64,000 nt of DNA from CAVQZC01 sp963718315 (GTDB taxonomy: Bacteria; Actinomycetota; Thermoleophilia; Gaiellales; JAICJC01). The notes beneath the pieces are model-generated. The model made no database searches. It was not told where the DNA came from and saw only the letters and a list, made by a program, of their open reading frames with translations. The position numbers and the translations under genes were made by a program. The DNA lies in contig CAVQZC010000007.1 in assembly GCA_963718315.1 (NCBI GenBank), forward strand, positions 558,001-622,000, given 5' to 3'. Of the stretch, positions 44,025-54,029 are shown one piece after another (positions within the stretch are counted from its first letter, which is position 1; the number at the start of each line of letters is the position of its first letter).

Positions 44025-45569
44025 ATGGCGCGCCTGCGCCTGCGCCGACCCAGAAGCCCGCACCTCCACCGCCCGCCCGAGTCGCCGCGGCTGAGGTCGC
44101 TCGCCAGCCAGTCCCTGATCTACGGGATGGGCGGGATCGTGTCCAAGCTGGTCGGCGTCTTCCTGCTGCCGATCTACGTCAAGCCGGAGTACGCCGGCCG
44201 TGCCGCGTTCGGCACCTCGGAGCTGGTGATGGCGGCGATCACCGCCCTGGCGATCTTCCTGCGGCTGGGCATCACCAACTCGATGTCGCGGTTCACCGTG
44301 GGCGATCCCGACAACCACGACTGGCGCCCGGTGGTGCAGACGGTCTTCGTGTCGGTGCTGATCGCTTCGACCGTGGCGAGCCTGGTCGGCCTCCTGTTCC
44401 TGCCCCAGATCGCCGAGCTGCTGCAGTGCTCCCACACCGTGGCCGCCACCGGGATCGCGGGGCTCTGGGTGACCATGAACTACGACGTCATCGCCCGCGT
44501 CTACCGGATCGAGCGGCGGGCGAGGGCGTTCGTTGTCTGGACCATCCTGAACATCGTCCTCACCATCATCCTCACGTTCCTGCTGGTCGTGGTGTGGCGC
44601 TTCAAGGCCGAGGGCATCCTGCTGGCCAACTTCCTGGGCACCTACATCGTGTTCTTCATCCTCGTCATCGCCCGCTGGGAGGTGCTCGGGTTGCACTTCG
44701 ACCGCGCCCTCTACCGGCGGATGCTGAGCTTCGCCCTGCCGCTGATGCCGGCGGGCCTGGCGCTGTGGGCGCTCAACTTCGCCGACCGCTTCCAGGTGCA
44801 GCGGTTCGCCGGCAAGGGCGACCTCGGCTCCTACTCGATAGCGGCCAAGCTGTCGCTGGGGATCATGCTGGTGCTGGGCGCCTTCCAGACCGCGTGGCCG
44901 CCGTTTGCCCACTCGATCCGCGGCAACGACCAGGCCCGGCAGGTGATCCGTGAGGTGTTCACGTACTGGAACGCGGTCATGTGCTGGGCACTGGTTGCGC
45001 TGACCCTGGTGTCGGCGCCCTACGTGGAGCTGGCCCTGGCCAGCGACGTCCACAACGCGCTGCCGGTGGTGCCGCTGCTGATGGGCGGCGCGGTGCTCTA
45101 CGGCGCCTTCACCGTCGTCAACATGGGCGTCAACATCTCGATGCGGACGCGCATGACCCCGATCATCACCGGCGCCTCCGCCCTGCTCAACATCGGCCTC
45201 AACTTCTGGATGATCCCGGCCTGGAGCATCCTCGGCGCGGGCATCTCCACGCTGATCGGATATGCCGCGCTGCTCTGGCTGGGCTGGTGGAATGCCCAGC
45301 AGAGCTTCCCGGTCAGCTACGACTGGTGGCGGTTCGCGAAGATCTGCGCCGTCACCGTTGGCTTCTGCGCGCTCTCGCTGACGATCGTGCCCGCCGCAAG
45401 TCTGATCGGGATCGTCATCCGCGGGCTGCTGATCATGGCCTTCCCGTTCGGACTGGCCGCGGTCGGTGCGGTGACCGCGGCCGACCGCAAGCGGGCACGG
45501 TCGCTGCTGGCAATGCGGAAGGGCAAGCAGCCCGACCCGGGGATCGACGTCGAGGTGGCCGCTCCGTGA
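44025..45569 (+). CDS. Polysaccharide flippase (Wzx/MOP superfamily)
   Basis: About 514 residues with twelve to fourteen membrane helices make up this protein. It starts with a basic arginine-rich tail, then S-L-I-Y-G-M-G-G-I-V-S-K-L-V-G-V-F-L-L-P-I-Y, the usual Wzx first helix. It would flip lipid-linked sugars to the outside. A poorly conserved tail of Arg/Lys-rich residues ends the protein. It sits in an operon of sulfotransferase, flippase and a GT-C-like protein, with GTGA overlap to the last. Confidence 0.9.
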   Translation: MARLRLRRPRSPHLHRPPESPRLRSLASQSLIYGMGGIVSKLVGVFLLPIYVKPEYAGRAAFGTSELVMAAITALAIFLRLGITNSMSRFTVGDPDNHDWRPVVQTVFVSVLIASTVASLVGLLFLPQIAELLQCSHTVAATGIAGLWVTMNYDVIARVYRIERRARAFVVWTILNIVLTIILTFLLVVVWRFKAEGILLANFLGTYIVFFILVIARWEVLGLHFDRALYRRMLSFALPLMPAGLALWALNFADRFQVQRFAGKGDLGSYSIAAKLSLGIMLVLGAFQTAWPPFAHSIRGNDQARQVIREVFTYWNAVMCWALVALTLVSAPYVELALASDVHNALPVVPLLMGGAVLYGAFTVVNMGVNISMRTRMTPIITGASALLNIGLNFWMIPAWSILGAGISTLIGYAALLWLGWWNAQQSFPVSYDWWRFAKICAVTVGFCALSLTIVPAASLIGIVIRGLLIMAFPFGLAAVGAVTAADRKRARSLLAMRKGKQPDPGIDVEVAAP

Positions 45570-47596
45570 CGAAGGCCGCCCGGCGGGCCGGCCCAGCCAT
45601 TGGACTGCTGCTCCTTGCCGGCCTGACCCGGCTGCTGGGCGCGTACGGCCCCCCGTCGCTGGCCCTGATGGCGGGACTGGTCGTGACCGTGATCGCCCCC
45701 GGCTATGCGCTGGCCCGCGTGATCTCGTTGCAGCGACGGCTTCCGCCGCTGGGGGTGGCCGCGTCACTACCGGCGCTGGGGCTGGCGGTCTGGCTGCCCC
45801 CGCTGCTGGTCGGTCTGCTGGTGCACGCCCCGTTCTGGGCGGTCAACGTGGTCGTGATCGGAGCCACCGCGGTCGCGCTGGCGTGGTGCTGGGACGAGGG
45901 CGTGCCGTTCGACCGCGAGCACCTGGCGGTGATCAGCGCCGGCCTCGTGGTCGCGGTGCTCGCCACCCGGTGGGTGCCCCCGCTCTCGGGAGACGCCCTG
46001 TTCCACGCCGGGCGGATCCGCAAGCTGCTCGACCTGCAGTCGATCTCGATCGGCGGCATCTCGGCGTTCCACAACGGCGCCGCGCACGCCGGGTATGCCG
46101 TTCCCCTGCTGCACGCGGCCCAGGCCGGCGCCGTTCAGCTCACCGGGCTCGAGCCGTCCGCCGCTTACCCGCGGCTGGTGCCGCTGTTCGCCCTGATGGC
46201 CCCGGTCTGCGCCTACGCCTTCGGCCGCTCGCTGGGCGGGATCACGATCGGCGCCGTGACGGCGTTGTTCGCAACCTGGGACGCCTTCACCCTGGGTGGC
46301 GGCCAGATCGGGTTCGTCGAGCAGCCGCCGAGCTTCGCGTTCGTCGTCCTGGTGCCCTCCGTGCTGGTGCTGGTGGTGGCGGCCATCCGGGCGCCGGGCG
46401 ACCGCCCGGTCCGGTTCGCCGCCATCGCGGGGGTGCTGACGATTGCGATCGTCCACCCCACCTACGCGGTGCCCGTGCTGGCCTCGATCGCCGCGGCCGT
46501 GTTCGTCACCCGCCGGGCCTGGTGGATGCTGGCCGGGTCGGCGCTGGTCACCATCGTGGTCTTCGCCGGCGTCTGGCTGGTGGCGCTGCGCGGGGCTGCA
46601 CAGCAGCCCGGTCGCCCAACGGTTGGCTCGGACTTCGTGCTGCTGTCCGGCCACACCCTCAACCTCCAGAGCTGGTTGACCGTGCACTCCCGGTTCGAGT
46701 TCGTGCTGGCGATGCTCGCGCTGGTGCCGCTGTTCGTCCTGTGGCGACGGAGGCACGCGCTGGCCGCGGCGCTGATGGCCGGGCCGTTCGTCCTGGTCTC
46801 GATGCCGGGGCCGATGCTGGCCGTGCACGCCGTGTTCGGAGCCGGCCAGGCGCGCAGGTTATGGGACGGGATTCCCTGGTGGGTGGTGACGGCGGTTGCG
46901 CTGGCCGAGATCGGACGGCGGCTCGCCGGCCTGAGGCTGGCGCTCGGGGTCGTCGTCCTGGCTGTCGCCTCGTACCTGTTCTCCAACCAGGTGCCAGGCG
47001 TGCTCAACTGGACGGGGCTGGCGATGATCGCGGCCACGGCCGCCTTCGTGACCATGGCCTGGATCGCGCTGCGAGCCCGCGACGCTGACCCCCAGCCCGT
47101 GCCCCCGCCGCCGGTGGTGGCGACCCTGCTGCTGACCGCCGCCACGCTTGCGGGATCGATCGGGATCAACGGCAGCGCAGCGGCGCACACCATCCGCAAC
47201 GGCACCTCCATCGGGGGCTCGACGATCCGGCTCACCCCCGGCCTGATCTCCTACCTCCGGGCACACGACGCCGGATTCCCGGTCGTGCTCGCCGAGCCCT
47301 ACTCCTCCTACGAGCTGTCCGGCGAGGCGAACGTGTACGTGGTCGCCCTCCCCGAGGTGCGCACCCGGGCCGAGCCGAAAGACCGGCCAAAGGTGCGCCG
47401 CGACGCCGTCGGCGTCGTGCTCAGTCCGGCCTCGACCACGGCTGCGCGCAACGCCGTGCTGTCGAAGTACGACGTCCGCTACGTGCTGATCAACACGCGC
47501 AGCGCAGGCCGGGCGCTGGCGCCGCTCCGGGCCGACCCGGAGCTCCAGGAGGTCTACCGCAGCGGCGACTGGGTGCTGTTCAGGCGGCCTCGCTGA
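45566..47596 (+). CDS. Multi-pass membrane protein, GT-C glycosyltransferase-like
   Basis: The GTG at 45566 overlaps the flippase stop, giving 676 residues with about fifteen hydrophobic segments. A soluble C-terminal domain of about 150 residues follows (from about residue 525: G-S-T-I-R-L-T-P-G-L-I-S-Y-L to W-V-L-F-R-R-P). An outward loop early in the protein has G-D-A-L-F-H-A-G-R-I-R-K-L, resembling the acidic first-loop motif of GT-C enzymes that use polyprenyl-phosphate sugars. It may add a sugar outside the membrane or polymerise units. Its 3' end overlaps the HD-GYP gene on the other strand by 17 bases. Confidence 0.78.
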   Translation: MTKAARRAGPAIGLLLLAGLTRLLGAYGPPSLALMAGLVVTVIAPGYALARVISLQRRLPPLGVAASLPALGLAVWLPPLLVGLLVHAPFWAVNVVVIGATAVALAWCWDEGVPFDREHLAVISAGLVVAVLATRWVPPLSGDALFHAGRIRKLLDLQSISIGGISAFHNGAAHAGYAVPLLHAAQAGAVQLTGLEPSAAYPRLVPLFALMAPVCAYAFGRSLGGITIGAVTALFATWDAFTLGGGQIGFVEQPPSFAFVVLVPSVLVLVVAAIRAPGDRPVRFAAIAGVLTIAIVHPTYAVPVLASIAAAVFVTRRAWWMLAGSALVTIVVFAGVWLVALRGAAQQPGRPTVGSDFVLLSGHTLNLQSWLTVHSRFEFVLAMLALVPLFVLWRRRHALAAALMAGPFVLVSMPGPMLAVHAVFGAGQARRLWDGIPWWVVTAVALAEIGRRLAGLRLALGVVVLAVASYLFSNQVPGVLNWTGLAMIAATAAFVTMAWIALRARDADPQPVPPPPVVATLLLTAATLAGSIGINGSAAAHTIRNGTSIGGSTIRLTPGLISYLRAHDAGFPVVLAEPYSSYELSGEANVYVVALPEVRTRAEPKDRPKVRRDAVGVVLSPASTTAARNAVLSKYDVRYVLINTRSAGRALAPLRADPELQEVYRSGDWVLFRRPR

Positions 47597-48707
47597 AGCG
47601 GACGCGCCGCTGGCCGCCGCGATCGACGACTGTGATCAGCGCGTCCACAGCGTCCGGCATGAACTGCGTGCCGGAGCAGCGCTGCAGCTCCGCGATCGCT
47701 CCCTCCGGCGACATCGCCCGCCGGTAGACGCGATCCTCGGTCATCGCGTGGTAGGCGTCGCAGACCGCGATCACGTATGCCCCCATGGGCACGTAGATCC
47801 CCGACAGTCCGTCGGGGTATCCGCGGCCGTCCCAGCGCTCGTGAGAGGAGCGCACCAGCCGGACGACCTCCTCCATGCCCGGGATGCCGGCGACGATGTC
47901 GGCGCCGATCACCGTGTGGCGCTTCATGACGGTGAACTCGTCGTCGGTCAGCGGTCCGGGCTTGTTCAGGATCGACTCGGGGATCCCGATCTTGCCGACG
48001 TCGTGCAGCAGCGCGCCCATCCGCACGGCGCGCAGTTCCTGGGCAGGCAGCCCCAGCTCCTCGCCGACCGCGACGGCGAACTCCGCGATCACCTGGGCGT
48101 GGCTGCCGGTGTAGGCGTCCTTCGCCTCCAGTGCCGCCGCCAGCGCACCGACCGTTGCCAGATGCTGCTCCTCCAGCTGGGCCGCCATCCGGGCGGTGCC
48201 CAGGACGATGCCGGCATGGTCCGCCAGCAGCCGGCAGAACCGGCGCTCGTCGTGGCTGAACGTGCGGGCGCGGGAGTCGAACAGCTCGACCAGCCCCACC
48301 GCCTCGCCGCCCATCACCAGCGGCACCATCATGCTGGCCTTGAAGCCAGAGCTCTCCAGGAACGCCTGCTCGGCGGGATCGCAGTCGCCGCCGACCGTCA
48401 TGGCGGCGTCGGACAGCTCGGCGATCACCCGGGCCGTCGCCGGATACCTGTCCAGCTCGTACTGCTCGGCCACGATGTTCAGCTGCGCCGGCGGGATCAC
48501 GTGAGCCGCCCAGTCGGTGACGGTGCGAGTTGTCAGGTCGACCGACGAGATCAGGCACGCCGACGTCTCGAACAGCAGCGTCAGCTCCCGCGCGAACAGC
48601 GACATCGCCTCTCGGAGGTCGCCTGCCGAGGCAAGGCTGCGCGTCGACTCGATCACTGCGATCAGGTCGTCGAACCGCCGTTCGGAGCTGAAGGAATGCG
48701 GGCGCAT
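47580..48707 (-). CDS. GAF and HD-GYP protein, c-di-GMP phosphodiesterase-type
   Basis: From the ATG at 48707 the product has 375 residues. A GAF domain (about 30-170) comes first, then an HD-GYP domain with A-L-L-H-D-V-G-K-I-G-I-P (HD at about 247), M-K-R-H, H-E-R-W-D-G-R-G-Y-P-D-G-L (the GYP motif) and C-D-A-Y-H-A-M-T. The key HD, HH and GYP residues are present, so it may hydrolyse c-di-GMP or a related dinucleotide. It lies between the surface-glycan genes and secDF, a likely control link to the envelope; a PilZ protein at 60 kb could be another part of that circuit. Confidence 0.87.
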   Translation of the reverse strand: MRPHSFSSERRFDDLIAVIESTRSLASAGDLREAMSLFARELTLLFETSACLISSVDLTTRTVTDWAAHVIPPAQLNIVAEQYELDRYPATARVIAELSDAAMTVGGDCDPAEQAFLESSGFKASMMVPLVMGGEAVGLVELFDSRARTFSHDERRFCRLLADHAGIVLGTARMAAQLEEQHLATVGALAAALEAKDAYTGSHAQVIAEFAVAVGEELGLPAQELRAVRMGALLHDVGKIGIPESILNKPGPLTDDEFTVMKRHTVIGADIVAGIPGMEEVVRLVRSSHERWDGRGYPDGLSGIYVPMGAYVIAVCDAYHAMTEDRVYRRAMSPEGAIAELQRCSGTQFMPDAVDALITVVDRGGQRRVRFSEAA

Positions 48708-48805
48708 GTCTGAAACTGGTATCGACGCCCTGTGGATAACCTGCGACCCCCCGTCCGAGGGACGCCATACCTCAACCGGTGTCACGCCAGAAAACGGACG
48801 TCTAA

Positions 48806-51503
48806 CTAGCGGGAACGGCCGTGCTGTCGGCGCCGGCGCCGTGCAGGCGTCCGCGGAGGGGCAGGAGCCGGGCTGTCGGCCCCGACAGGGGCGGGAGTTC
48901 CGGCGACTGCAGGGCCCGTGACCGCGGGCTCGGCGACGAGCGCTCCCGCGTCGATGGCGCCGCTCTTCTCGAGGCTCTCCCTGCGTTTCTTGAACGTCGG
49001 TTCGCGTTCCAGCAGCATCGCCAGCAGCGGCGCCGCGATGAAGATCGAGGAGTACGCGCCCGACGCGATACCGACGATCAGCGCGAAGGCGAAGTCAGTC
49101 AGCGTGCCGACGCCGAAGATGAACAGCAGCACGACCGGGATCAGCGTCACGAACGTGGTGTTCAGCGAGCGGGTGATGGTCTCGGCGAGCGACTCGTTGA
49201 CCAGCTTGCTGGCCGTCGAGTGGCGCAGGATCGGGATGTTCTCGCGCACCCGGTCGAACACGATCACCGTGTCGTAGAGCGAGTAGCCGAGCACGGTCAG
49301 CACCGCGGCCACCGTGTCGGCCGTCACCTCACGCTGGGTCAGCGGAGTAGACGCCCAGCGTGATGATGATGTCGTGTGCCAGGGCGATCATCACCGGGAC
49401 CGCGAACCGCCACTCGAACCGGAAGGTGACGTACGCGAAGATGATCAGCAGCGAGAACACGATCGCCAGGTAGGCCTGGTCGAGCACCGTGTTGCCGAAC
49501 GAGGAGCTCACGTTTCTGACGCTGATCTCGTTGGGGTTGATCTTGTAGCGCTGGGCGGCCGAGTTGATGATCTGGTCCTGGACCGACGGCTTCAGCGTGT
49601 GCGAGAAGATCTGGAACTGCGTGAATCCGCCCGGTTCCGACTTGCCGAGGCCGCGGACGTCGGGGTTGGGCACGCCCGCCCGGGCGAACACGCTGGTGAC
49701 GTCGCCGACGGTCTGCGCCTGTGGCGTCTTGAACTGGAACTCGCTGCCGCCGGTGAAGTCGATGCCTTGCTTGAGCCCGCTGGTCGCCAGGCTGAAGACG
49801 CTGATCACGATCACGATCCCGGACAGTGCGAACCAGATCCGCTTCTTGCCGATGAAGTCGATCCGCCGCCATCGGTTGCCCGTGCCGAGGGAGCCCAGCA
49901 CGCGAGTGCCGGACATGAAGCTGAAGCCTGCCAGCGTGCCCAGCATGGCGCGGGTCGCGACGACCGCGGTGAAGATCGACGTGACGACGCCGATCAGCAG
50001 CATCAGCGCGAAGCCCTTCACGCTGGACGTCGTGGACAGGTACAGCACGACGGCCGTGATCAGGGTGACGACGTTGGCGTCGATGATCGTGTGGAAGCCG
50101 CGCCGGTAGCCGGTACCGATGGCCGTGCGTATCGTCTTGCCGGCGCGCACCTCTTCCTTGATACGTTCGAAGATGACGATGTTTGCATCGGCGGCAACAC
50201 CGATCGTGAGAATCGTCCCTGCAATGCCTGGCAGCGTCATCGTGACCGGGATCAGCAGCACGATGGCGGCCAGGATGATCCCGTAGATGATCAGCGCGAT
50301 GTCCGCGATCACGCCCAGGAAGCCGTAGAACGCGATCAGGAAGATCATCACGAAGAGGAGGCCGGCACCGCCGGCGATGATGGCGTTTCGCAGGGCGTCC
50401 GAGCCGAGCGTGGCCGACACCGTCGTGAAGGAGATCGCCGTGAACTTGACCGGCAGCGAGCCCGACTGCACCTCGAGGGCGATCCGGTCGGCCTCGGCCT
50501 TGGACAGATTGGTGATGATCGACGAGTCGTTGATGCTGGTGTCGATCACCTGGTTCACGGTTGGGAACGCCACCAGCTGGCCGTCGACGACGATCGCCGT
50601 GGGCAGGCCACTCGGCCAGGCCTGCTGCGCCGCCGGCGTCCCGTTCTGCACCACGATGCGGCGGGTGATGTTGGTGAACTCGGCGCCGCCGCCGTTCTTG
50701 TAGTTGAGCTGGACGATGGGCGCGCCGCTCTGCGGGTCGGTGGTCGAGACCGCCGTTACCTGGTCGCCGGTGACCACGTACGGGTTGCCTCGCTCGTCGA
50801 CGTTCAGCTTGAACAGGTACCACCACGTGCCCGACGCCTGTGCGCTCGGGCAGCCGTTGACGGAGTGGCAGTAGACCGTCTCGTTGTTCGCGGGCACGCC
50901 CAGCCAGACTCGATCGGCGGTGGCGGGCAGCTTCTTGCCGATCACATCCTGCAGCACCTGGTGCTGCGTCGGCTCGACCGCCCCGTACTGCTTCTTGGTC
51001 GTCTTGTCGAAGAGGGCCCAGCCGCTGACGTCGGGCTTGCCGCTCGCGCCCTTCTTGATCGTCGGCTTGGCAGCCGTCAGCAGGTCGAACAGGCTCGCGT
51101 AGGGTTTCGCGACGTACTGGCTCTGCGTGGAGACCGGCGACAGGAAGCCGAACAGGTTGAAGTTCTGAAGCTGACCGCTCGACACCAGCAGCTTCTCGGC
51201 CGCCAGCGGGTCGGTCAGGCCGGGGACGTCGACCGTGATCTGGTTCGGATTGGTGCTCGAGCGGACGTCCGGCGACAGGACGCCCTGCGGGTCGATGCGC
51301 TTGCGCAGGATCTCCGTCGCCAGGGACATGTCCTGCGAGGTGACCTGCTCACCCGGCTGCGGGCGCGCCGCGAGCACGACCTCGACGCCGCCCTTGAGGT
51401 CGAGACCAAGCTTGAAGCTCTTCGTGGCAATGACCGCGACCGATCCAAGGAGGACCACGAGCACGATCCCCAGGATCGCGAGGTTCCGGCGCTTCTCGCT
51501 CAC
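48806..51503 (-). CDS. secDF: SecDF, fused preprotein-translocase accessory protein, one frameshift near 49348
   Basis: This single reading unit holds SecD and SecF. SecD has G-L-D-L-K-G-G, D-V-P-G-L-T-D-P, then six membrane helices with L-T-I-G-V-A-A-D-A-N-I-V-I-F-E-R-I. SecF starts near F-I-G-K-K-R-I-W and has G-I-D-F-T-G-G. One extra base at about 49348 interrupts the frame after L-G-V-Y-S, ten or so residues before the T-A-D-T-V-A-A segment. Without it the protein runs about 898 residues to 48806, and the total is one base over a multiple of three. It uses proton flow to finish protein export. YajC is not nearby. Confidence 0.88.
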
Positions 51504-51512
51504 GAGGGCTCC

Positions 51513-51518
51513 AGTCTA
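51513..51518 (-). promoter_or_regulatory. -10 element of secDF
   Basis: TAGACT on the minus strand is nine bases before the GTG at 51503. A GGAG sequence follows it, so a short leader or a leaderless start are both possible. It overlaps the tgt stop. Confidence 0.4.
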
Positions 51519-52634
51519 GCCATTCGTCTCGCCCAAACCTGTCACAGAAGCGCGGAAATTCACAAAGGTTCCAGCGACAATTGCCTCACGAGCGCGGGCG
51601 ACGAGGTCGAGCAGGACGTGCAGGTTGTGCAGCGTCAGCAACCGCAGCCCGGTGATCTCGCGTTGCACCACCAGGTGGCGGATGTAGGCCCGCGAGAAGC
51701 CCTGGGCACAGGCGGGACAGCCGCAGCCCTCGACCAGCGGACGGCCGTCGCGCGCGTGGGCGGCGTTGCGGAGGTTGATCCGACCGCCGTCGGGCGTCAT
51801 CGCGGTGCCGGTGCGGCCCATCCGGGTGGGCAGCACGCAGTCGAACATGTCGACGCCCCGTTCGATCACGTCGAGCACCCCGGCCGGGTCGCCGATGCCC
51901 ATGAAGTAGCGCGGCCGCTCGCGCGGCAGCCGCTCCGTGGTGAAGGAGACGGTGTCCAGCATCACCTCGCGCTCCTCGCCCACCGACAGGCCGCCGATGG
52001 CGTTGCCGTCGAAGCCGAGGCCGACGATCGCCTCGAGGCTCTGCTCACGCAGCCCGCGGTCGGTCGCGCCCTGCACGATCCCGAACACGAGCTGTCCCGG
52101 CGCGCGCTCGGCCTCACGGCACCGGCGGGCCCACAGCGACGTCCGGCGCACGGCGTGGGCGTGCTCGTCCAGGGTCGCATCGGCCCGCGTGCACTCGTCG
52201 AAGGCCATCGCGATGTCGGATCCCAGCTGCCTTTGCACCTCCATCGCCAGCTCCGGCGTGAGGTGGTGGGTACTGCCGTCGTACACCGATCGGAAGCGCA
52301 CGCCGTCGTCATCGACACGCTCGGCCGTATGCCTTAACGAGAACACCTGGAACCCGCCGGAGTCGGTCAGGATCGCCCGGTCCCAGCCCATGAACCGGTG
52401 CAGACCCCCGAGCTCGGAGATCAGGTCGGCCCCGGGCCGCAGGTGCAGGTGGTAGGTGTTGCCGAGCACGATCTGGGCGCCCAGCGCGTGCAGCTCGTCG
52501 GGCAGCACGCCCTTCACGGTGGCGCGGGTGCCGACCGGCATGAAGACCGGCGTCCGCACCACTCCGTGCGCCGTCTCCAGGACACCGGCACGGGCATCGC
52601 CGTCGGTCGCCTCGACCTGGAAGTCGCCGATCAC
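51516..52634 (-). CDS. tgt: tRNA-guanine transglycosylase
   Basis: This 372-residue TIM-barrel enzyme exchanges G34 for preQ1 in Asp, Asn, His and Tyr tRNAs. It shows L-T-D-S-G-G-F-Q-V-F-S-L, D-E-C-T, G-G-L-S-V-G-E-E, the nucleophile in D-C-V-L-P-T-R-M-G-R-T-G, and the zinc site G-C-G-C-P-A-C-A-Q-G-F-S-R-A-Y-I-R-H. Its GTG overlaps the queA stop, so queA and tgt are translated together. Confidence 0.95.
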   Translation of the reverse strand: MIGDFQVEATDGDARAGVLETAHGVVRTPVFMPVGTRATVKGVLPDELHALGAQIVLGNTYHLHLRPGADLISELGGLHRFMGWDRAILTDSGGFQVFSLRHTAERVDDDGVRFRSVYDGSTHHLTPELAMEVQRQLGSDIAMAFDECTRADATLDEHAHAVRRTSLWARRCREAERAPGQLVFGIVQGATDRGLREQSLEAIVGLGFDGNAIGGLSVGEEREVMLDTVSFTTERLPRERPRYFMGIGDPAGVLDVIERGVDMFDCVLPTRMGRTGTAMTPDGGRINLRNAAHARDGRPLVEGCGCPACAQGFSRAYIRHLVVQREITGLRLLTLHNLHVLLDLVARAREAIVAGTFVNFRASVTGLGETNG

Positions 52635-53638
52635 AGGAGCAGGCTCGCGTCGCCGAGGCTGTAGAAGCGGTAGCGCTGCTCGATCGCCGTCCGGTAGAGC
52701 TCCCGCGTCTGCTCCACTCCGGCGAACGCCATCACCAGCCCCAGCAGCGATGACCGGGGCAGGTGGAAGTTCGTGATCAGCGCGCCGGTCGCCCTGAACT
52801 GGAAGCCGGGCGTGATGAACAGCTCGGTGCGGCCCTCGAGCGGGCCCGGCCGCTCCCCGAACACCGTCTCGAGCACCCGCACCGACGTGGTGCCGACGGC
52901 GACCACACGCCGCCCGTCGCGCAGCGCCGCTGCGATCCGCTCGGCATCGGGCTCGGCCACTGCGTAGGGCTCACTGTGGATGTGGTGCCGCTCCAACTCG
53001 TCGCTGGCGACTGGCCGGAACGTGTCCAGGCCGACGCCCAGCGTCACCCGGGCGACCCGGCCCTCGGCCTCCAGCCGCTCCCACATCGCGGGCCCGAAGT
53101 GAAGGCCGGCGGTCGGCGCGGCGGCCGAGCCGGGATGGGCCGCATACACGGTCTGGTAGCGCTGCGGGTCGGCAAGCGGGGTCGTGATGTAGGGCGGCAG
53201 CGGCATCTCGCCGGCCTCGTCCAGCGCGGCCTGGAACGAGCCGGCGTGCTCCGGCTCGACCACCACCTCGCCCTCCCCCAGCCGCTCGCGGATGTGCAGC
53301 CGGAGCCCGCCCGCCTCGACCACCTCGCCCTCCCGGAGCTTGCGGTAGGGACGCCCGAGCGCCGTCCAGCGACCGCCCGGGAGCGGCTCCAGCAGCAGCA
53401 GCTCCGCCCCACCGCCGGTCGACCGGCGTCCGCGCACCCGCACCGGCAGCACCCTCGTGTCGTTGACGACCAGCAGGTCGTCGTCGCGCAGCTCCTCCGC
53501 GAGCTCCCCGAACGTGCGGTGCCGCATGGCGCCGCTGGCCCGGTCGTAGACGAGCAGGCGAGCGCTTTCCCGCGGCTCGGCTGCGGTCTGCGCGATCAGC
53601 TCAGGCGGCAGCTCGTAATCGAGCTCAGATGTACGCAC
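52631..53638 (-). CDS. queA: S-adenosylmethionine:tRNA ribosyltransferase-isomerase
   Basis: The 335-residue enzyme follows tgt in queuosine synthesis, adding the cyclopentene ring precursor from SAM to preQ1-tRNA. It begins V-R-T-S-E-L-D-Y-E-L-P-P-E-L-I-A-Q from GTG 53638. Family motifs are R-L-L-V-Y-D-R, V-N-D-T-R-V-L-P-V-R, P-T-A-G-L-H-F-G, G-L-D-T-F-R-P-V and I-T-N-F-H-L-P-R-S-S-L-L. The GTG start lies about 40 bases inside the end of the upstream gene in another frame; longer frames upstream are spurious. Confidence 0.94.
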   Translation of the reverse strand: MRTSELDYELPPELIAQTAAEPRESARLLVYDRASGAMRHRTFGELAEELRDDDLLVVNDTRVLPVRVRGRRSTGGGAELLLLEPLPGGRWTALGRPYRKLREGEVVEAGGLRLHIRERLGEGEVVVEPEHAGSFQAALDEAGEMPLPPYITTPLADPQRYQTVYAAHPGSAAAPTAGLHFGPAMWERLEAEGRVARVTLGVGLDTFRPVASDELERHHIHSEPYAVAEPDAERIAAALRDGRRVVAVGTTSVRVLETVFGERPGPLEGRTELFITPGFQFRATGALITNFHLPRSSLLGLVMAFAGVEQTRELYRTAIEQRYRFYSLGDASLLL

Positions 53639-54012
53639 GGCACCTTGAACCGCTCGTTTGCCACCGACAGGATGCCGCTCTTCACATGCCAGAGGCCATC
53701 GTGCTTGACCGCTGTGATGTGAACGTGCCCGTTCCGCCACTGGCCGTGGACGTCGAAGCTGAGGTGCGCGGTGCCGCTCTGGCCGGATTCCGCCACGGCC
53801 CCGGTCACCGCCAGCCCGAATCCGGTTACCACGCCGAGCTGCTGGCGGGCAAGCCGGTCGTTGCGCAGAAAACCGACGGCGGCAGAGAATGCGGGGCCCT
53901 TGGAGACATTCTCCACGATGGTCAGGCTGATGGCTCCCGCGGCGACAAGCAGAACGCTCGCCGCCGCGATCAGCATCGCCCACTGCCGATGGCGACGGAT
54001 AAACCGGTACAT
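53596..54012 (-). CDS. Small membrane-anchored protein, Coa1-like
   Basis: The 138-residue product has one N-terminal membrane helix (about residues 10-32) and an outside domain with V-G-F-L-R-N-D, L-G-V-V-T-G-F-G, and repeated strands (A-H-L-S-F-D-V-H-G, V-H-I-T-A-V-K). This layout resembles the cytochrome c oxidase assembly Coa1 family, which has a short membrane helix and a small beta domain. The assignment is tentative. It sits between ruvB and queA in the same direction. Confidence 0.55.
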   Translation of the reverse strand: MYRFIRRHRQWAMLIAAASVLLVAAGAISLTIVENVSKGPAFSAAVGFLRNDRLARQQLGVVTGFGLAVTGAVAESGQSGTAHLSFDVHGQWRNGHVHITAVKHDGLWHVKSGILSVANERFKVPCVHLSSITSCRLS

Positions 54013-54029
54013 GCCGCACCCGGATACTC

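Noticed and set aside
43851..45767. A minus-strand open frame of about 640 codons
   Set aside because: It is antisense to the sulfotransferase and flippase genes and has no domain or ribosome-binding site.
49314..52337. A plus-strand open frame of about 1,000 codons
   Set aside because: It lies wholly antisense to secDF and tgt, is made of low-complexity Arg, Gly, Asp and Val runs, and arises from GC-rich codon bias.
52631..53640. A preQ1 riboswitch ahead of queA or tgt
   Set aside because: The genes overlap their neighbours, leaving no leader room, and no preQ1-like hairpin was seen.
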